Source: JAABVY01 sp964496505
Lineage (GTDB): Bacteria > Zixibacteria > MSB-5A5 > JAABVY01
Direction of reading: 5' to 3'
NCBI GenBank assembly: GCA_964496505.1
Contig: CAZBZV010000013.1
Coordinates: forward strand, 4,461 to 68,460
Length of the DNA: 64,000 bases
The notes under the pieces are model-generated. The model saw only the letters and a program-made list of their open reading frames with translations. It ran no database searches and was not told the DNA's origin. A program made the position numbers and the translations under genes. Of this stretch, positions 6,588 through 14,984 are shown one piece after another (within the stretch, counting starts at the first letter, position 1; each line of letters starts with the position of its first letter).

Positions 6588-8891
6588 ATGAAGAAAGTCA
6601 ATCTGGTTAAAAAGAAATCATCAGCAGTTCCTGAACTTAAGACCTCGAGAATACCGGGCTTTTACAGGCTGCCGGTTGAGCGCAGACTTGCATACCTGGC
6701 GCGAACTTTCAAGCTTTCTGAACAGCAGATTTCTATGCTCAGAAACGGCAATGCGCTCCGTGTTGAGCATGCGGTCAATATGGTAGAAAATTCCATAGGT
6801 ATATTTGGATTGCCGCTGGGGCTGGGATTGAACTTTATTGTTGATGGAAGAGAACATCTCGTGCCCATGGCGGTTGAGGAAGCCTCGATAATTGCGGCCG
6901 CTTCCAAAGCGGCACTTATGATCCGCAAGGGGGGCGGGTTTCGCACCAGAGTTGATGATCCGATTATGATCGGCCAGATTCAGGTTCTGGATCTTGATGA
7001 TCCGCAAGAGGCGGCCAAGGCGGTTCTTGAGAACAGGCAGAAGATAATAGATGCTGCCAATGATTCCGCCTGCAGGATGAGAAAACGGGGCGGCGGTGTA
7101 TTTGATCTGGAGGTGCGAATTCTTGGCGATGACAGCAGGGTCGGGCCGATGCTGGCGGTTCATCTGCTCTACGATGTACGTGAGGCAATGGGAGCCAATG
7201 CGGTCAATTACGCCTGTGAATCGGCGGGACCGATCGTGCAGGAGATTACGGGCGGACGAGTTAATCTGAGAATACTTTCGAATCTGGCGGATCGGCGCAT
7301 GGCCAGAGCCGAGTTTAATCTCCCGATAGAGTATCTGGAAACCAAAAATTTTACCGGCGAGGAAGTCGCCCTGAGGATGGTCGAGGCCAGTGAATTTGCA
7401 CGAATCGATCCTTACAGGGCCGCGACCTGCAATAAAGGCATCTTTAACGGCGTCTGTGCGGCGGCCGTGGCTCTGGGACAGGACTGGCGTGCAATCGAAG
7501 CGGGCGGGCATGCTTATGCGGCACACAACGGCAGATATTCAAGTCTGACGTCATATAGCTTCGAGAATGGTCATCTGGTCGGACGGATAGAACTGCCGAT
7601 GCAGGTGGGTTGGGTTGGCGGCGCGGTCAATTCGCATCCCGGTGTAAAGCTTCTGCGCGAGATCAGCGGCGTCCGGAATTCCCGTCAGCTTGCCGGGCTT
7701 CTGGCCTCGGTCGGGCTGGGCCAGAACTTTACAGCCAATCTGGCACTCGCTACCGACGGCATACAGAAAGGGCATATGGCCCTGCATGCCAGAAGTGTGG
7801 CAATCTCTGTAGGTGTGCCGGCCAATCAGGTGGAGGATGTCAGTCAGGAGATGATTAAGCGTGGCGAGGTCAAGGTCTCGGCAGCCGAAGAAATATATAG
7901 AAAGCTCAGGCAGTCCTCGGAAAACGGTATGGTCGAGGACGATCTTCCGGTAAAAGCTTTCGCGCACGGAAAAGTGGTTCTCTTCGGTGAGCATGCAACA
8001 GTTTATAATTATCCCGGAATTACTACAACTATTGATAAGGGCCTTACCGTCAGAATCAGTCATGATCCGGACGGCCCGCGTTTCGTGTATCCGCATTTCA
8101 AGCAGGTCTTTCCGGTTCCCAAATCGGAGCAGGATATTCGTCTGTTCTCCAAGGCTGCGGATTATGCTCTCGAGCTGCACGGTTTGCAGCATGAACAGAT
8201 TGCGATCAAAATCGAATCGGATCTGATTCCCGGTATGGGTCTGGGATCGTCGGCGGCATTTTCGGTGGGGCTGTGTTCGGCTCTTCGCAGATACAAGCAT
8301 TTGAATCAGGAAAGAAAATGGGATAGTGGAATTTTTGAGGACGCTCAAAAGCTGGAAGCTATCTTTCACGGCAATCCCAGCGGTATGGACACCGCTACGG
8401 TGCTGTCCGAGGGCGTGCTCTGGTTCCGTAAGGGACCGCCGCGCGAGATACTTCCCATTAGAGTTCCTGCACCGGCTGCGGGTCTTCTCTGCATAGTCGA
8501 GCCGGGTGCGCGTACGATCGAACTTGTGCAAATGGTACAGCGAAACCGTGAGCGCGATCCCAAAGCCGTAGATGCTATCCTGGAAGAGATAGGAAATATT
8601 ACTGTTGACGCCGGCATTGCTCTTGGGATCGGTGATATGATTGAAACGGGCAGACTTATGTATCGCAATCACGAGCAACTTGCCCGTCTGGGAGTCTCTA
8701 CGGAGGCTCTTGACAGGGCGGTGGAGCTTCTGCTTGATAGGAAAGGTGTTCTGGGTGCCAAGATGACCGGTGGTGGCGGCGGCGGCGCTGTGGTCGCGCT
8801 TGTCAAACCGGATACCCAGTATTATCTGGCCCAGGAATTGGCCGAATATTTCCCCATGGTGATACCATTTGAATTGGGAGCGGCAACATGA
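6588..8891 (+). CDS. Bifunctional class II HMG-CoA reductase / mevalonate kinase fusion
   Basis: A single 767-residue frame joins two mevalonate-pathway enzymes. Residues 1 to about 440 are a class II HMG-CoA reductase, with catalytic residues visible as E67 (VENSIG), K283 (TCNKGIFNG), D299 (GQDWRAIEAGGHAYA) and H400 (GHMALHARSVA). From about 453 a GHMP-family mevalonate kinase follows: AHGKVVLFGEHATVY, the ATP loop GLGSSAAFSV at 551-560, NPSGMD with D601, and TGGGGGGAVVAL at 727-738. The linker is only about ten residues (QSSENGMVED). HMGR reduces HMG-CoA to mevalonate and the kinase makes 5-phosphomevalonate, so product passes to the neighbouring domain. ATG at 6588 follows the fni stop by one base. 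No internal stop or start suggests two genes. Confidence 0.93.
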   Translation: MKKVNLVKKKSSAVPELKTSRIPGFYRLPVERRLAYLARTFKLSEQQISMLRNGNALRVEHAVNMVENSIGIFGLPLGLGLNFIVDGREHLVPMAVEEASIIAAASKAALMIRKGGGFRTRVDDPIMIGQIQVLDLDDPQEAAKAVLENRQKIIDAANDSACRMRKRGGGVFDLEVRILGDDSRVGPMLAVHLLYDVREAMGANAVNYACESAGPIVQEITGGRVNLRILSNLADRRMARAEFNLPIEYLETKNFTGEEVALRMVEASEFARIDPYRAATCNKGIFNGVCAAAVALGQDWRAIEAGGHAYAAHNGRYSSLTSYSFENGHLVGRIELPMQVGWVGGAVNSHPGVKLLREISGVRNSRQLAGLLASVGLGQNFTANLALATDGIQKGHMALHARSVAISVGVPANQVEDVSQEMIKRGEVKVSAAEEIYRKLRQSSENGMVEDDLPVKAFAHGKVVLFGEHATVYNYPGITTTIDKGLTVRISHDPDGPRFVYPHFKQVFPVPKSEQDIRLFSKAADYALELHGLQHEQIAIKIESDLIPGMGLGSSAAFSVGLCSALRRYKHLNQERKWDSGIFEDAQKLEAIFHGNPSGMDTATVLSEGVLWFRKGPPREILPIRVPAPAAGLLCIVEPGARTIELVQMVQRNRERDPKAVDAILEEIGNITVDAGIALGIGDMIETGRLMYRNHEQLARLGVSTEALDRAVELLLDRKGVLGAKMTGGGGGGAVVALVKPDTQYYLAQELAEYFPMVIPFELGAAT

Positions 8892-9859
8892 TGCGTCGGG
8901 TAATCACCCGTGCATTCGCAAATATCGCCCTCTGCAAATACTGGGGCAAAAAATCCGAAAAGGGTAATCTTCCGGCCACACCCTCAATTTCAATTGCATT
9001 GGAAGAACTGCGCACCGAAACCGAAGTGGTGCGTCTGAACAAACCTCCTCATCGAATCAAGATAAACGGAAAAAGGACTGATCCTGTCTCCGAGGCGAGA
9101 ATTTTCGAGTATTTGGAATACTGGAAAAAAGAGAAATTGGTCTCCGGATTTTATTCGATTGATACGAAAAATCATTTTCCAACAAAAGCAGGCCTGGCAT
9201 CATCATCCTCAGGATTTGCGGCATTAGCACAGGCTTTATCAGCCTTCTCGAAGCGCAGGATCAGCAAAACCGAGCTGTCTCGGCTGGCGCGTATCGGAAG
9301 TGGCTCTGCTGCGCGTTCCATTACCGGCGGATTATCAAGCCTTCCGGTGGGTATAAATCCTGCGGCGAAGCTTATCCTGAAGCCGGAGGATATTCCATGG
9401 GGCATGGTAATCTGCACTGTCGATGCCGGGGCCAAAAAGGTGCCCTCTAGGCGGGGTATGCAACTGTCCAGGGATAAATCCCCCTATTTCAATGCTTGGG
9501 TGATCCATGCTCGAAAAGACTATAAATTTATGCTGAATGCCATAAAGCGTATGGATTTTTCGTCGGTTGGCAGGACATGTGAGGAAAATACGCTTGCTAT
9601 GCATGCCTGTATGATTGCTACCCGTCCTGCATTGCTTTACTGGGACGATGTCACAGTCAGGCTGATATCTGCGGTTCGCAGATGGCGTGAGGGAGGATTA
9701 GAAGCATATTGTACGATTGATGCCGGACCGCATGTGGTCATACTGGCAAAAATTTCCGAGTTAAAGAAAATCGTCGCACGGGCGAGAAGAATAAAAGGGG
9801 TAATGGCGGCAAAAAAATCGTTACCTTCCGAGGGCTCATCAATAGTGGAGTGTGTATGA
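8888..9859 (+). CDS. mvaD: Diphosphomevalonate decarboxylase
   Basis: This 323-residue GHMP-family enzyme converts mevalonate 5-diphosphate to IPP using ATP. Diagnostic segments are AFANIALCKYWGKK near the N terminus, KAGLASSSSGFAALAQAL (phosphate-binding loop), LARIGSGSAARSITGG and CTIDAGPHVVIL with the catalytic Asp. The start ATG overlaps the stop of the HMGR-kinase fusion (ATGA), and a second ATG follows at 8891. Because a phosphomevalonate kinase lies directly downstream, the classical route through the diphosphate is the most economical reading. A phosphomevalonate decarboxylase specificity was not excluded residue by residue. Confidence 0.92.
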   Translation: MMRRVITRAFANIALCKYWGKKSEKGNLPATPSISIALEELRTETEVVRLNKPPHRIKINGKRTDPVSEARIFEYLEYWKKEKLVSGFYSIDTKNHFPTKAGLASSSSGFAALAQALSAFSKRRISKTELSRLARIGSGSAARSITGGLSSLPVGINPAAKLILKPEDIPWGMVICTVDAGAKKVPSRRGMQLSRDKSPYFNAWVIHARKDYKFMLNAIKRMDFSSVGRTCEENTLAMHACMIATRPALLYWDDVTVRLISAVRRWREGGLEAYCTIDAGPHVVILAKISELKKIVARARRIKGVMAAKKSLPSEGSSIVECV

Positions 9860-10764
9860 CAGAATTGCAGATACCGGGAAAAGTTATGCTATCAGGTGAA
9901 TATGCGGTTCTCCATGGCGGGACCGCGGTAATGGCCCCGGTTCCATGTTACCTGCTGCTTAAAGAATCGGATAGCAGGGATAGTTCGGAGTATCCACGTG
10001 TGGTAAAGCATGCGCTTGAATTGCGTATAGATGAAATCAGCGACTTCGAGAGCAAGAACGGGATGCCGGGTATAGAATTGGATAACAGTCAGTTCCTTTC
10101 TGTTGATTCGGAAGGTAACAAGCTGAAGCTGGGCCTGGGATTGTCAGCCGCCGAGGCTGTGGGAACGATAGCGCTCAGATTTGAACGCGCCGGTCTGCCC
10201 TGGGAGGACAACCGTGACAAGATAATCAAATACGCCTTCAAAGCGCACAATCTTGCCCAGGGCGGGTTTGGAAGTGGTGCGGATATAGCGGCCTGCGCCT
10301 TTGCCCATCCGATCAAATTCAGGAAAACTGAAGAAAAGCTTCATGTCGAGCCAATCGAGGCTGATCTCAGGGAATATAAACTTCCACTTAAGCTGGCCTG
10401 GACTGGTATGCCCTCGAATACCCGTAATATGGTGGTAGCGTTCGAAAACTGGGCCAAAAGCGGGGACAGGGATTTGCTAAAGCGGTTTATTGCATCCGCA
10501 GATGACCTGGCCAATGCCTGGTTTCGTCAACCTCTGGATGAGCTGTTCGAAAAAATCGACGATTTTTCATGGCATTTGCGTCAAATCTCCAAATCGGCCG
10601 ATCTTCCGCTCTACCTTCCCATACACGATGAACTTGAAGAATGGGCGCGCATCAATGGCGGCCGCGCCAAGCCAACCGGTGCTGGAGGCGGGGATATGAT
10701 CCTGATTATCGGCGATCTGCCGGTCAGGCATCCCGAGGATACCCTGATACCTCTCATGCTTTAA
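9856..10764 (+). CDS. Phosphomevalonate kinase (GHMP family)
   Basis: The protein is about 302 residues. It starts with the GHMP N-terminal motif ELQIPGKVMLSGEYAVLHGG, has the ATP-binding loop LGLGLSAAEAVG, then GGFGSGADIAACAFAHPIKF and AWTGMPSNTRNMV, and ends with the third motif TGAGGGDMILI. These features fit the phosphomevalonate kinases that make mevalonate 5-diphosphate, and the operon otherwise lacks that step. ATG at 9856 overlaps the mvaD stop (ATGA); a GTG at 9850 would add two residues. It is the last gene of the operon. The ATP loop reads GLSAAE where many relatives have GSSAA, a small deviation. HMG-CoA synthase and thiolase are not in this window. Confidence 0.85.
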   Translation: MTELQIPGKVMLSGEYAVLHGGTAVMAPVPCYLLLKESDSRDSSEYPRVVKHALELRIDEISDFESKNGMPGIELDNSQFLSVDSEGNKLKLGLGLSAAEAVGTIALRFERAGLPWEDNRDKIIKYAFKAHNLAQGGFGSGADIAACAFAHPIKFRKTEEKLHVEPIEADLREYKLPLKLAWTGMPSNTRNMVVAFENWAKSGDRDLLKRFIASADDLANAWFRQPLDELFEKIDDFSWHLRQISKSADLPLYLPIHDELEEWARINGGRAKPTGAGGGDMILIIGDLPVRHPEDTLIPLML

Positions 10765-10922
10765 CTGTATAGACTTAATCAGTAATATTTAACATCTGCG
10801 TATTTTCCGTAATATTCCGCCCTATTTTTTGTAATTCCTTGCCATGCAATATTTTTTATCCTTTTAAGTTTTTCCGAATCCTGCCGAAATAAACAAATGA
10901 GAACTCGAAAGAGGGGTATAAA

Positions 10923-11780
10923 TTGGTATCTATTTTCGGATTAGTAATTGTTATTGTTGCGGTCATTGGCGGATTTATGATGGAGGGCGGCAAGATTCTG
11001 GTATTGAATCAACCGGCCGAATTCGTAATCATTGGCGGCGCGATGATTGGTTCGTTGCTGGCAGCGACCTCGTTATCAAACCTCAAACGGATGATCGGGC
11101 AGCTTAAGGACGTTATTAGTCCGGGAATGTCCAAGAAGCAATATCTCGATATTATGGTAATGCTTTTTGAGCTATTCAACGTAGCCCGAAAAGACGGATT
11201 GATTGCTCTCGAGAAGCATGTGGAAACGCCCAATGAATCAAGTGTATTTTCCAAATATAAGGGATTCATGAAGAATCATCACGCAGTCCATTTTCTATGC
11301 GATACTCTCAGAATGGTTATTACAGGAACTGCCCAGACACATGAACTGGAAGATCTGATGGATGTTGATATGGAAGCGCATCACGAGGAGATAAACGCGG
11401 CGCCCACGATTATTCAGAAGGTTGGCGATTCGCTGCCTGGTTTCGGTATCGTGGCGGCGGTGCTTGGAGTTGTGCTTACTATGGGCTCGATTGACAAGCC
11501 GCCCGAGGTTATCGGCCATAAGGTCGGCGCGGCGCTGGTTGGAACATTTCTTGGGATTTTGCTGGCATACGGTTTCGTGCTGCCGATATCCACAAATATG
11601 GAATTCGCAAATAAAAATAAGACTAAGTTATATGAATGTATGAAACAGGCAATCCTGGCGTTCCAGAAGGGAATTGCCGGTGTAATGGCGGTAGAATTCG
11701 CCAGGCGCACGCTTCCCAACGAGGTGCGTCCCTCATTCCAGGAGCTGGAGGATGCCTGCAATAAGACTCGTGCGGGATAA
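10923..11780 (+). CDS. motA: Flagellar motor stator protein MotA
   Basis: At 285 residues with four membrane segments this matches MotA. TM1 and TM2 are in the first 60 residues (FGLVIVIVAVIGGFMMEGG, EFVIIGGAMIGSLLA). A cytoplasmic loop of about 130 residues follows, then the conserved PGFGIVAAVLGVVLTMG and VGAALVGTFLGILLAYGFVLP segments with the channel prolines. With MotB it forms the proton- or sodium-driven stator. The start is TTG at 10923, preceded by GAGGGG. MotB follows three bases after the stop. No other flagellar genes are present within the window, so the pair stands alone here. Confidence 0.93.
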   Translation: MVSIFGLVIVIVAVIGGFMMEGGKILVLNQPAEFVIIGGAMIGSLLAATSLSNLKRMIGQLKDVISPGMSKKQYLDIMVMLFELFNVARKDGLIALEKHVETPNESSVFSKYKGFMKNHHAVHFLCDTLRMVITGTAQTHELEDLMDVDMEAHHEEINAAPTIIQKVGDSLPGFGIVAAVLGVVLTMGSIDKPPEVIGHKVGAALVGTFLGILLAYGFVLPISTNMEFANKNKTKLYECMKQAILAFQKGIAGVMAVEFARRTLPNEVRPSFQELEDACNKTRAG

Positions 11781-11783
11781 GAT

Positions 11784-12587
11784 ATGGAAGACGAAGAAAA
11801 ACAAGTTCAGCCTATAATAGTTGTCAAAAAGAAGGGCGGGCACGGCGGTCATCATGGTGGAGCATGGAAAGTTGCATATGCCGATTTTGTAACCGCGATG
11901 ATGGCCTTTTTTCTTGTGATGTGGCTGGTGTCGCAGTCGGATCAAATCAAGGAAGCCGTGGCAGGATATTTCAATGATCCCGCAAATTACGGTCAGATGA
12001 AGGGGCAGGGTGTACTTCAGGGATCAAGCAAGCCCAAGATACCCGATATCAAGTCCGAGAAGCAAAAAGAATTGAATATGCTCCGGGCGGCCGCCCAAAA
12101 TATTAAACAGATGATGGAGAAGAATCCGGAGCTGGTTAATTTGCGTAATCAGGTTGAGATGACAATAACTTCCCGGGGACTGAAGATACAGCTTATCGAT
12201 AAAGATGAGGAACAGGCATTTTTCGAGCTCGGTTCGGCCAAGCTAAATCCGGAGGCAAAGAAAATCGTCTCTATCATAGGTCAGGAATTGGCAAGATTGG
12301 ATAATAATATCGTTATCGAGGGACATACTGACAGCCGGCAATACACGACCCGGAAATATACTAACTGGGAGCTTTCCACCGACCGCGCCAATGCCGCCCG
12401 CTATATTTTGATGAAAAACGGCGTTACCAGGGATCAGATTTTCGGTATTGAGGGCTACGGCGACCGCTTTCCGAAGATATATGAGGATCCAATGGATGAG
12501 AGAAACCGTCGTATAGCCATATTAGTGCTGATAAAGTCGGCCTCGAACAGCATCGCCATGTACGAAATCGGCAGCCCCATTCAGTAA
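11784..12587 (+). CDS. motB: Flagellar motor stator protein MotB
   Basis: The protein is 267 residues. A basic N terminus rich in Gly/His (KKKGGHGGHHGGAWKVAYAD) leads into one transmembrane helix carrying the ion-binding D34 (YADFVTAMMAFFLVMWLVSQ). A plug/linker region follows, then a C-terminal OmpA-like peptidoglycan-binding domain (IEGHTDSRQYTTRKYTNWELSTDRA). It anchors the MotA/MotB stator to the cell wall. It is co-transcribed with motA and converges on the transketolase gene, 34 bases from its end. Confidence 0.93.
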   Translation: MEDEEKQVQPIIVVKKKGGHGGHHGGAWKVAYADFVTAMMAFFLVMWLVSQSDQIKEAVAGYFNDPANYGQMKGQGVLQGSSKPKIPDIKSEKQKELNMLRAAAQNIKQMMEKNPELVNLRNQVEMTITSRGLKIQLIDKDEEQAFFELGSAKLNPEAKKIVSIIGQELARLDNNIVIEGHTDSRQYTTRKYTNWELSTDRANAARYILMKNGVTRDQIFGIEGYGDRFPKIYEDPMDERNRRIAILVLIKSASNSIAMYEIGSPIQ

Positions 12588-12598
12588 TGAAGCTGCCG
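12569..12598. terminator. Possible hairpin between convergent motB and transketolase genes
   Basis: Arms CGGCAGC (12569-12575) and GCTGCCG (12592-12598) flank the motB stop codon. Neither side has a strong T tract, so termination activity is uncertain. Confidence 0.35.
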
Positions 12599-12621
12599 TA
12601 ATTCAACTTATATATCCCGGA

Positions 12622-14682
12622 TTAATCCAGTAGCTTTTTCATCGTAAGCGCAATATTCTCGGGCGTAAATCCGAATCTCTCAAATAAAATCGGGGACGGG
12701 GCCGAAGCACCGAAGCGGTCTATCCCCAGGATAGCGCCCTCGAGGCTGACGTATTTCCACCAGCCATGTGAGGCGCCGGCCTCCACAGCCAGGCGTTTTC
12801 TCATGTCCGGCGGCAGCACCAGATCCTGATAATCACGGCCCTGGGCGTCGAATATATCGCATGAGGGCATGGAAACCACGCGCACATCAATTCCCTCGGA
12901 CTTGAGTTTCTCGGCAGCTTTGATGCTGACATGAACCTCCGAGCCGGTAGCTATTATTACTCCCTGAGGCTGGGCGCTGTTTTGCCAGACCACATACCCG
13001 CCCCGGGCCGCCTCGGGATTGTCGCGCAATGTGGGCACCTTCTGACGGGTCGTTATAATCGCTGTCGGTGCCGTAAGATTCGTAATAGCCGCCTTCCAGG
13101 CATAGATGGTCTCATAAGGATCAGCGGGCCTGATTAATTTCAGGTTGGGTATCGCTCGCAAACTGGTTAACTGTTCTATCGGCTGATGTGTAGGGCCGTC
13201 CTCGCCAAGGCCAATCGAATCATGGGAGAATATGTATATAACCTGAAGTCCCATCATAGCCGCCAGGCGAATGGATGGACGCATGTAATCGGAGAAAATC
13301 AAAAATGTGCCTGTGTAGGGAATCATGCCGCCATGCAGAGCCATGCCATTAGAGATTGCCGTCATGGCATGTTCACGTACACCGTAGCGAATATTTCGGG
13401 CGGAATAATTATCACGGCTGAAATCCTTCTCGCCGTTTATGAGGGTTTTGTTCGAGGGACCGAGATCGGCCGAGCCTCCCATAAGATTCTCCACTTTTCC
13501 TGCGATTGAATTCAGGATTTTACCCGACGCGCCTCGTGTAGGTATATCCGATTCGAGACTATCGAATAGCTCATTTAATTCAGCATCCCAGCCGTCCGCG
13601 ATCCGGCATTCGATGAAATCCATAAGTCTCGAATATTCCCCTGGATATTTGCGGCTGTAGTTTTGGAACATCTCATTCCATTCACTTTCGAATTTCTCTC
13701 CACGTTCAACCGCCTCGAGAGTATGCTTGCGAGCTTCCTCCGGTACATGGAAATCAGGCTCCAGCGGCCATCCCAGTTTTTTCTTGGTGGCCTGTACTTC
13801 GTCCACGCCCAGCGGCTCGCCGTGAGCGGAAGCTTTATCCTGTTTGCCCGGGGAGCCGTAGGCGATATTGGTTTTGCAGATTATCAGGGTCGGCTTGTTT
13901 TTGATCTCTCTTCCTTCCCGGATAGCATGTTCAACTTCGGTCAGATTATTGCCGTCTATGGGGCCGACTACATGCCAGTTAACGCCCTCGAATCTCTTTT
14001 TTACGTCATCAGAAAATACCAGCGAAGTATTACCCTCAATCTGGATTCCATTGTCATCATAGAGGTATATCAGGTTTCCGAGTGCATGATGTCCCGCAAA
14101 ACTGGCTGCCTCGTAGGAGATACCCTCCTGCAGGTCTCCGTCAGAAACCATAGCATAAATATAATGATCTACGACATTGTAGCTGGGACGGTTGAATCTT
14201 GCCGCCAGGAATCTTTCCGCCACTGCCATTCCCACGCCGTTAGCGAATCCCTGTCCCAGCGGTCCGGTAGTGACCTCCACGCCCGGGGTTAGATGGTATT
14301 CGGGATGGCCTGGAGTGCGGCTGCCCCACTGTCGAAAATTCTTGATATCCTCGAGAGACAGATCATAGCCTGTCATATACAAAACACTGTACAAAAGCAT
14401 GGAGGCGTGCCCCGCAGACAATATAAATCTGTCACGGTTAAACCAGTTGGGATTTTTGGGATTGTGCTTTAAAAATCTGTCCCAGAGCACATATACTGCC
14501 GGAGCCATGCCCATAGGTGCGCCCGGATGCCCGGAATTCGCTTTCTGGACTGCGTCAATGGATAAGAATCGGATAGTATTTATGGCAAGTTGATCCGTGT
14601 CGCTTGCCTTTCTGACCTCATCCATTTTCATTCGCTCTCCCGAGCTGACTTCCGCTTCTTTGATCTGACCTCTGTAATCCAT
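12622..14682 (-). CDS. tkt: Transketolase
   Basis: This thiamine-diphosphate enzyme of the pentose phosphate pathway transfers two-carbon units between sugar phosphates. The N-terminal TPP domain shows KANSGHPGAPMGMAPAVYVL and the TPP-binding VSDGDLQEG...DDNGIQIEG. The pyrimidine-binding domain shows HDSIGLGEDGPTHQPIEQL, and the C-terminal domain is complete. ATG at 14682 is chosen with GAGGGG just upstream (about 686 residues). ATG at 14631 also has a good GGGAG site and would give the more usual length of about 669, so the start is open. It is transcribed alone from a TTGACA promoter with a leader of roughly 170 nt that can fold. Confidence 0.94.
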   Translation of the reverse strand: MDYRGQIKEAEVSSGERMKMDEVRKASDTDQLAINTIRFLSIDAVQKANSGHPGAPMGMAPAVYVLWDRFLKHNPKNPNWFNRDRFILSAGHASMLLYSVLYMTGYDLSLEDIKNFRQWGSRTPGHPEYHLTPGVEVTTGPLGQGFANGVGMAVAERFLAARFNRPSYNVVDHYIYAMVSDGDLQEGISYEAASFAGHHALGNLIYLYDDNGIQIEGNTSLVFSDDVKKRFEGVNWHVVGPIDGNNLTEVEHAIREGREIKNKPTLIICKTNIAYGSPGKQDKASAHGEPLGVDEVQATKKKLGWPLEPDFHVPEEARKHTLEAVERGEKFESEWNEMFQNYSRKYPGEYSRLMDFIECRIADGWDAELNELFDSLESDIPTRGASGKILNSIAGKVENLMGGSADLGPSNKTLINGEKDFSRDNYSARNIRYGVREHAMTAISNGMALHGGMIPYTGTFLIFSDYMRPSIRLAAMMGLQVIYIFSHDSIGLGEDGPTHQPIEQLTSLRAIPNLKLIRPADPYETIYAWKAAITNLTAPTAIITTRQKVPTLRDNPEAARGGYVVWQNSAQPQGVIIATGSEVHVSIKAAEKLKSEGIDVRVVSMPSCDIFDAQGRDYQDLVLPPDMRKRLAVEAGASHGWWKYVSLEGAILGIDRFGASAPSPILFERFGFTPENIALTMKKLLD

Positions 14683-14713
14683 ATTCCCCTCTATGATGGT
14701 TTTTGGGTGCAAT

Positions 14714-14781
14714 TAGGATGGTGCGGTTGATGGGAGGTTTCAAAGTGTCTTTCTTGAAGTACCACACGCGCTTGACCATCC
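14714..14781 (-). promoter_or_regulatory. Folded leader element upstream of transketolase
   Basis: Arms AGGATGGT (14714-14721) and ACCATCCT (14774-14781) pair across 52 nt. Inside them TTTCAAAG (14737-14744) faces CTTGAAG (14752-14758) with one bulge. The element lies in the presumed transcript between the promoter at 14860-14888 and the start codon. No known riboswitch consensus was recognised. Confidence 0.35.
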
Positions 14782-14859
14782 TGCGGCTTCTAACTTATTC
14801 CCTGATACTGCCTTCAACACATGCCCTCAGAATGGCAGAGCCACATCATACAGAAGACC

Positions 14860-14888
14860 ATTATTAACTGTTTTATAGCTTTTGTCAA
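14860..14888 (-). promoter_or_regulatory. Promoter of transketolase gene
   Basis: On the minus strand TTGACA (plus 14883-14888) is followed after 17 nt by AATAAT (plus 14860-14865), a six-of-six -35 and five-of-six -10. The rest of the 302-base stretch between transketolase and the dehydrogenase (14683-14984) holds only the leader described separately. Confidence 0.6.
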
Positions 14889-14984
14889 CAAGTTTAGGGG
14901 AGAATATTGCAGACTGCTATTGGATCAAATAAATTATAATGGAATTACTCTGAAATGCCTGAAATATAAGATACCAAATTCAGT

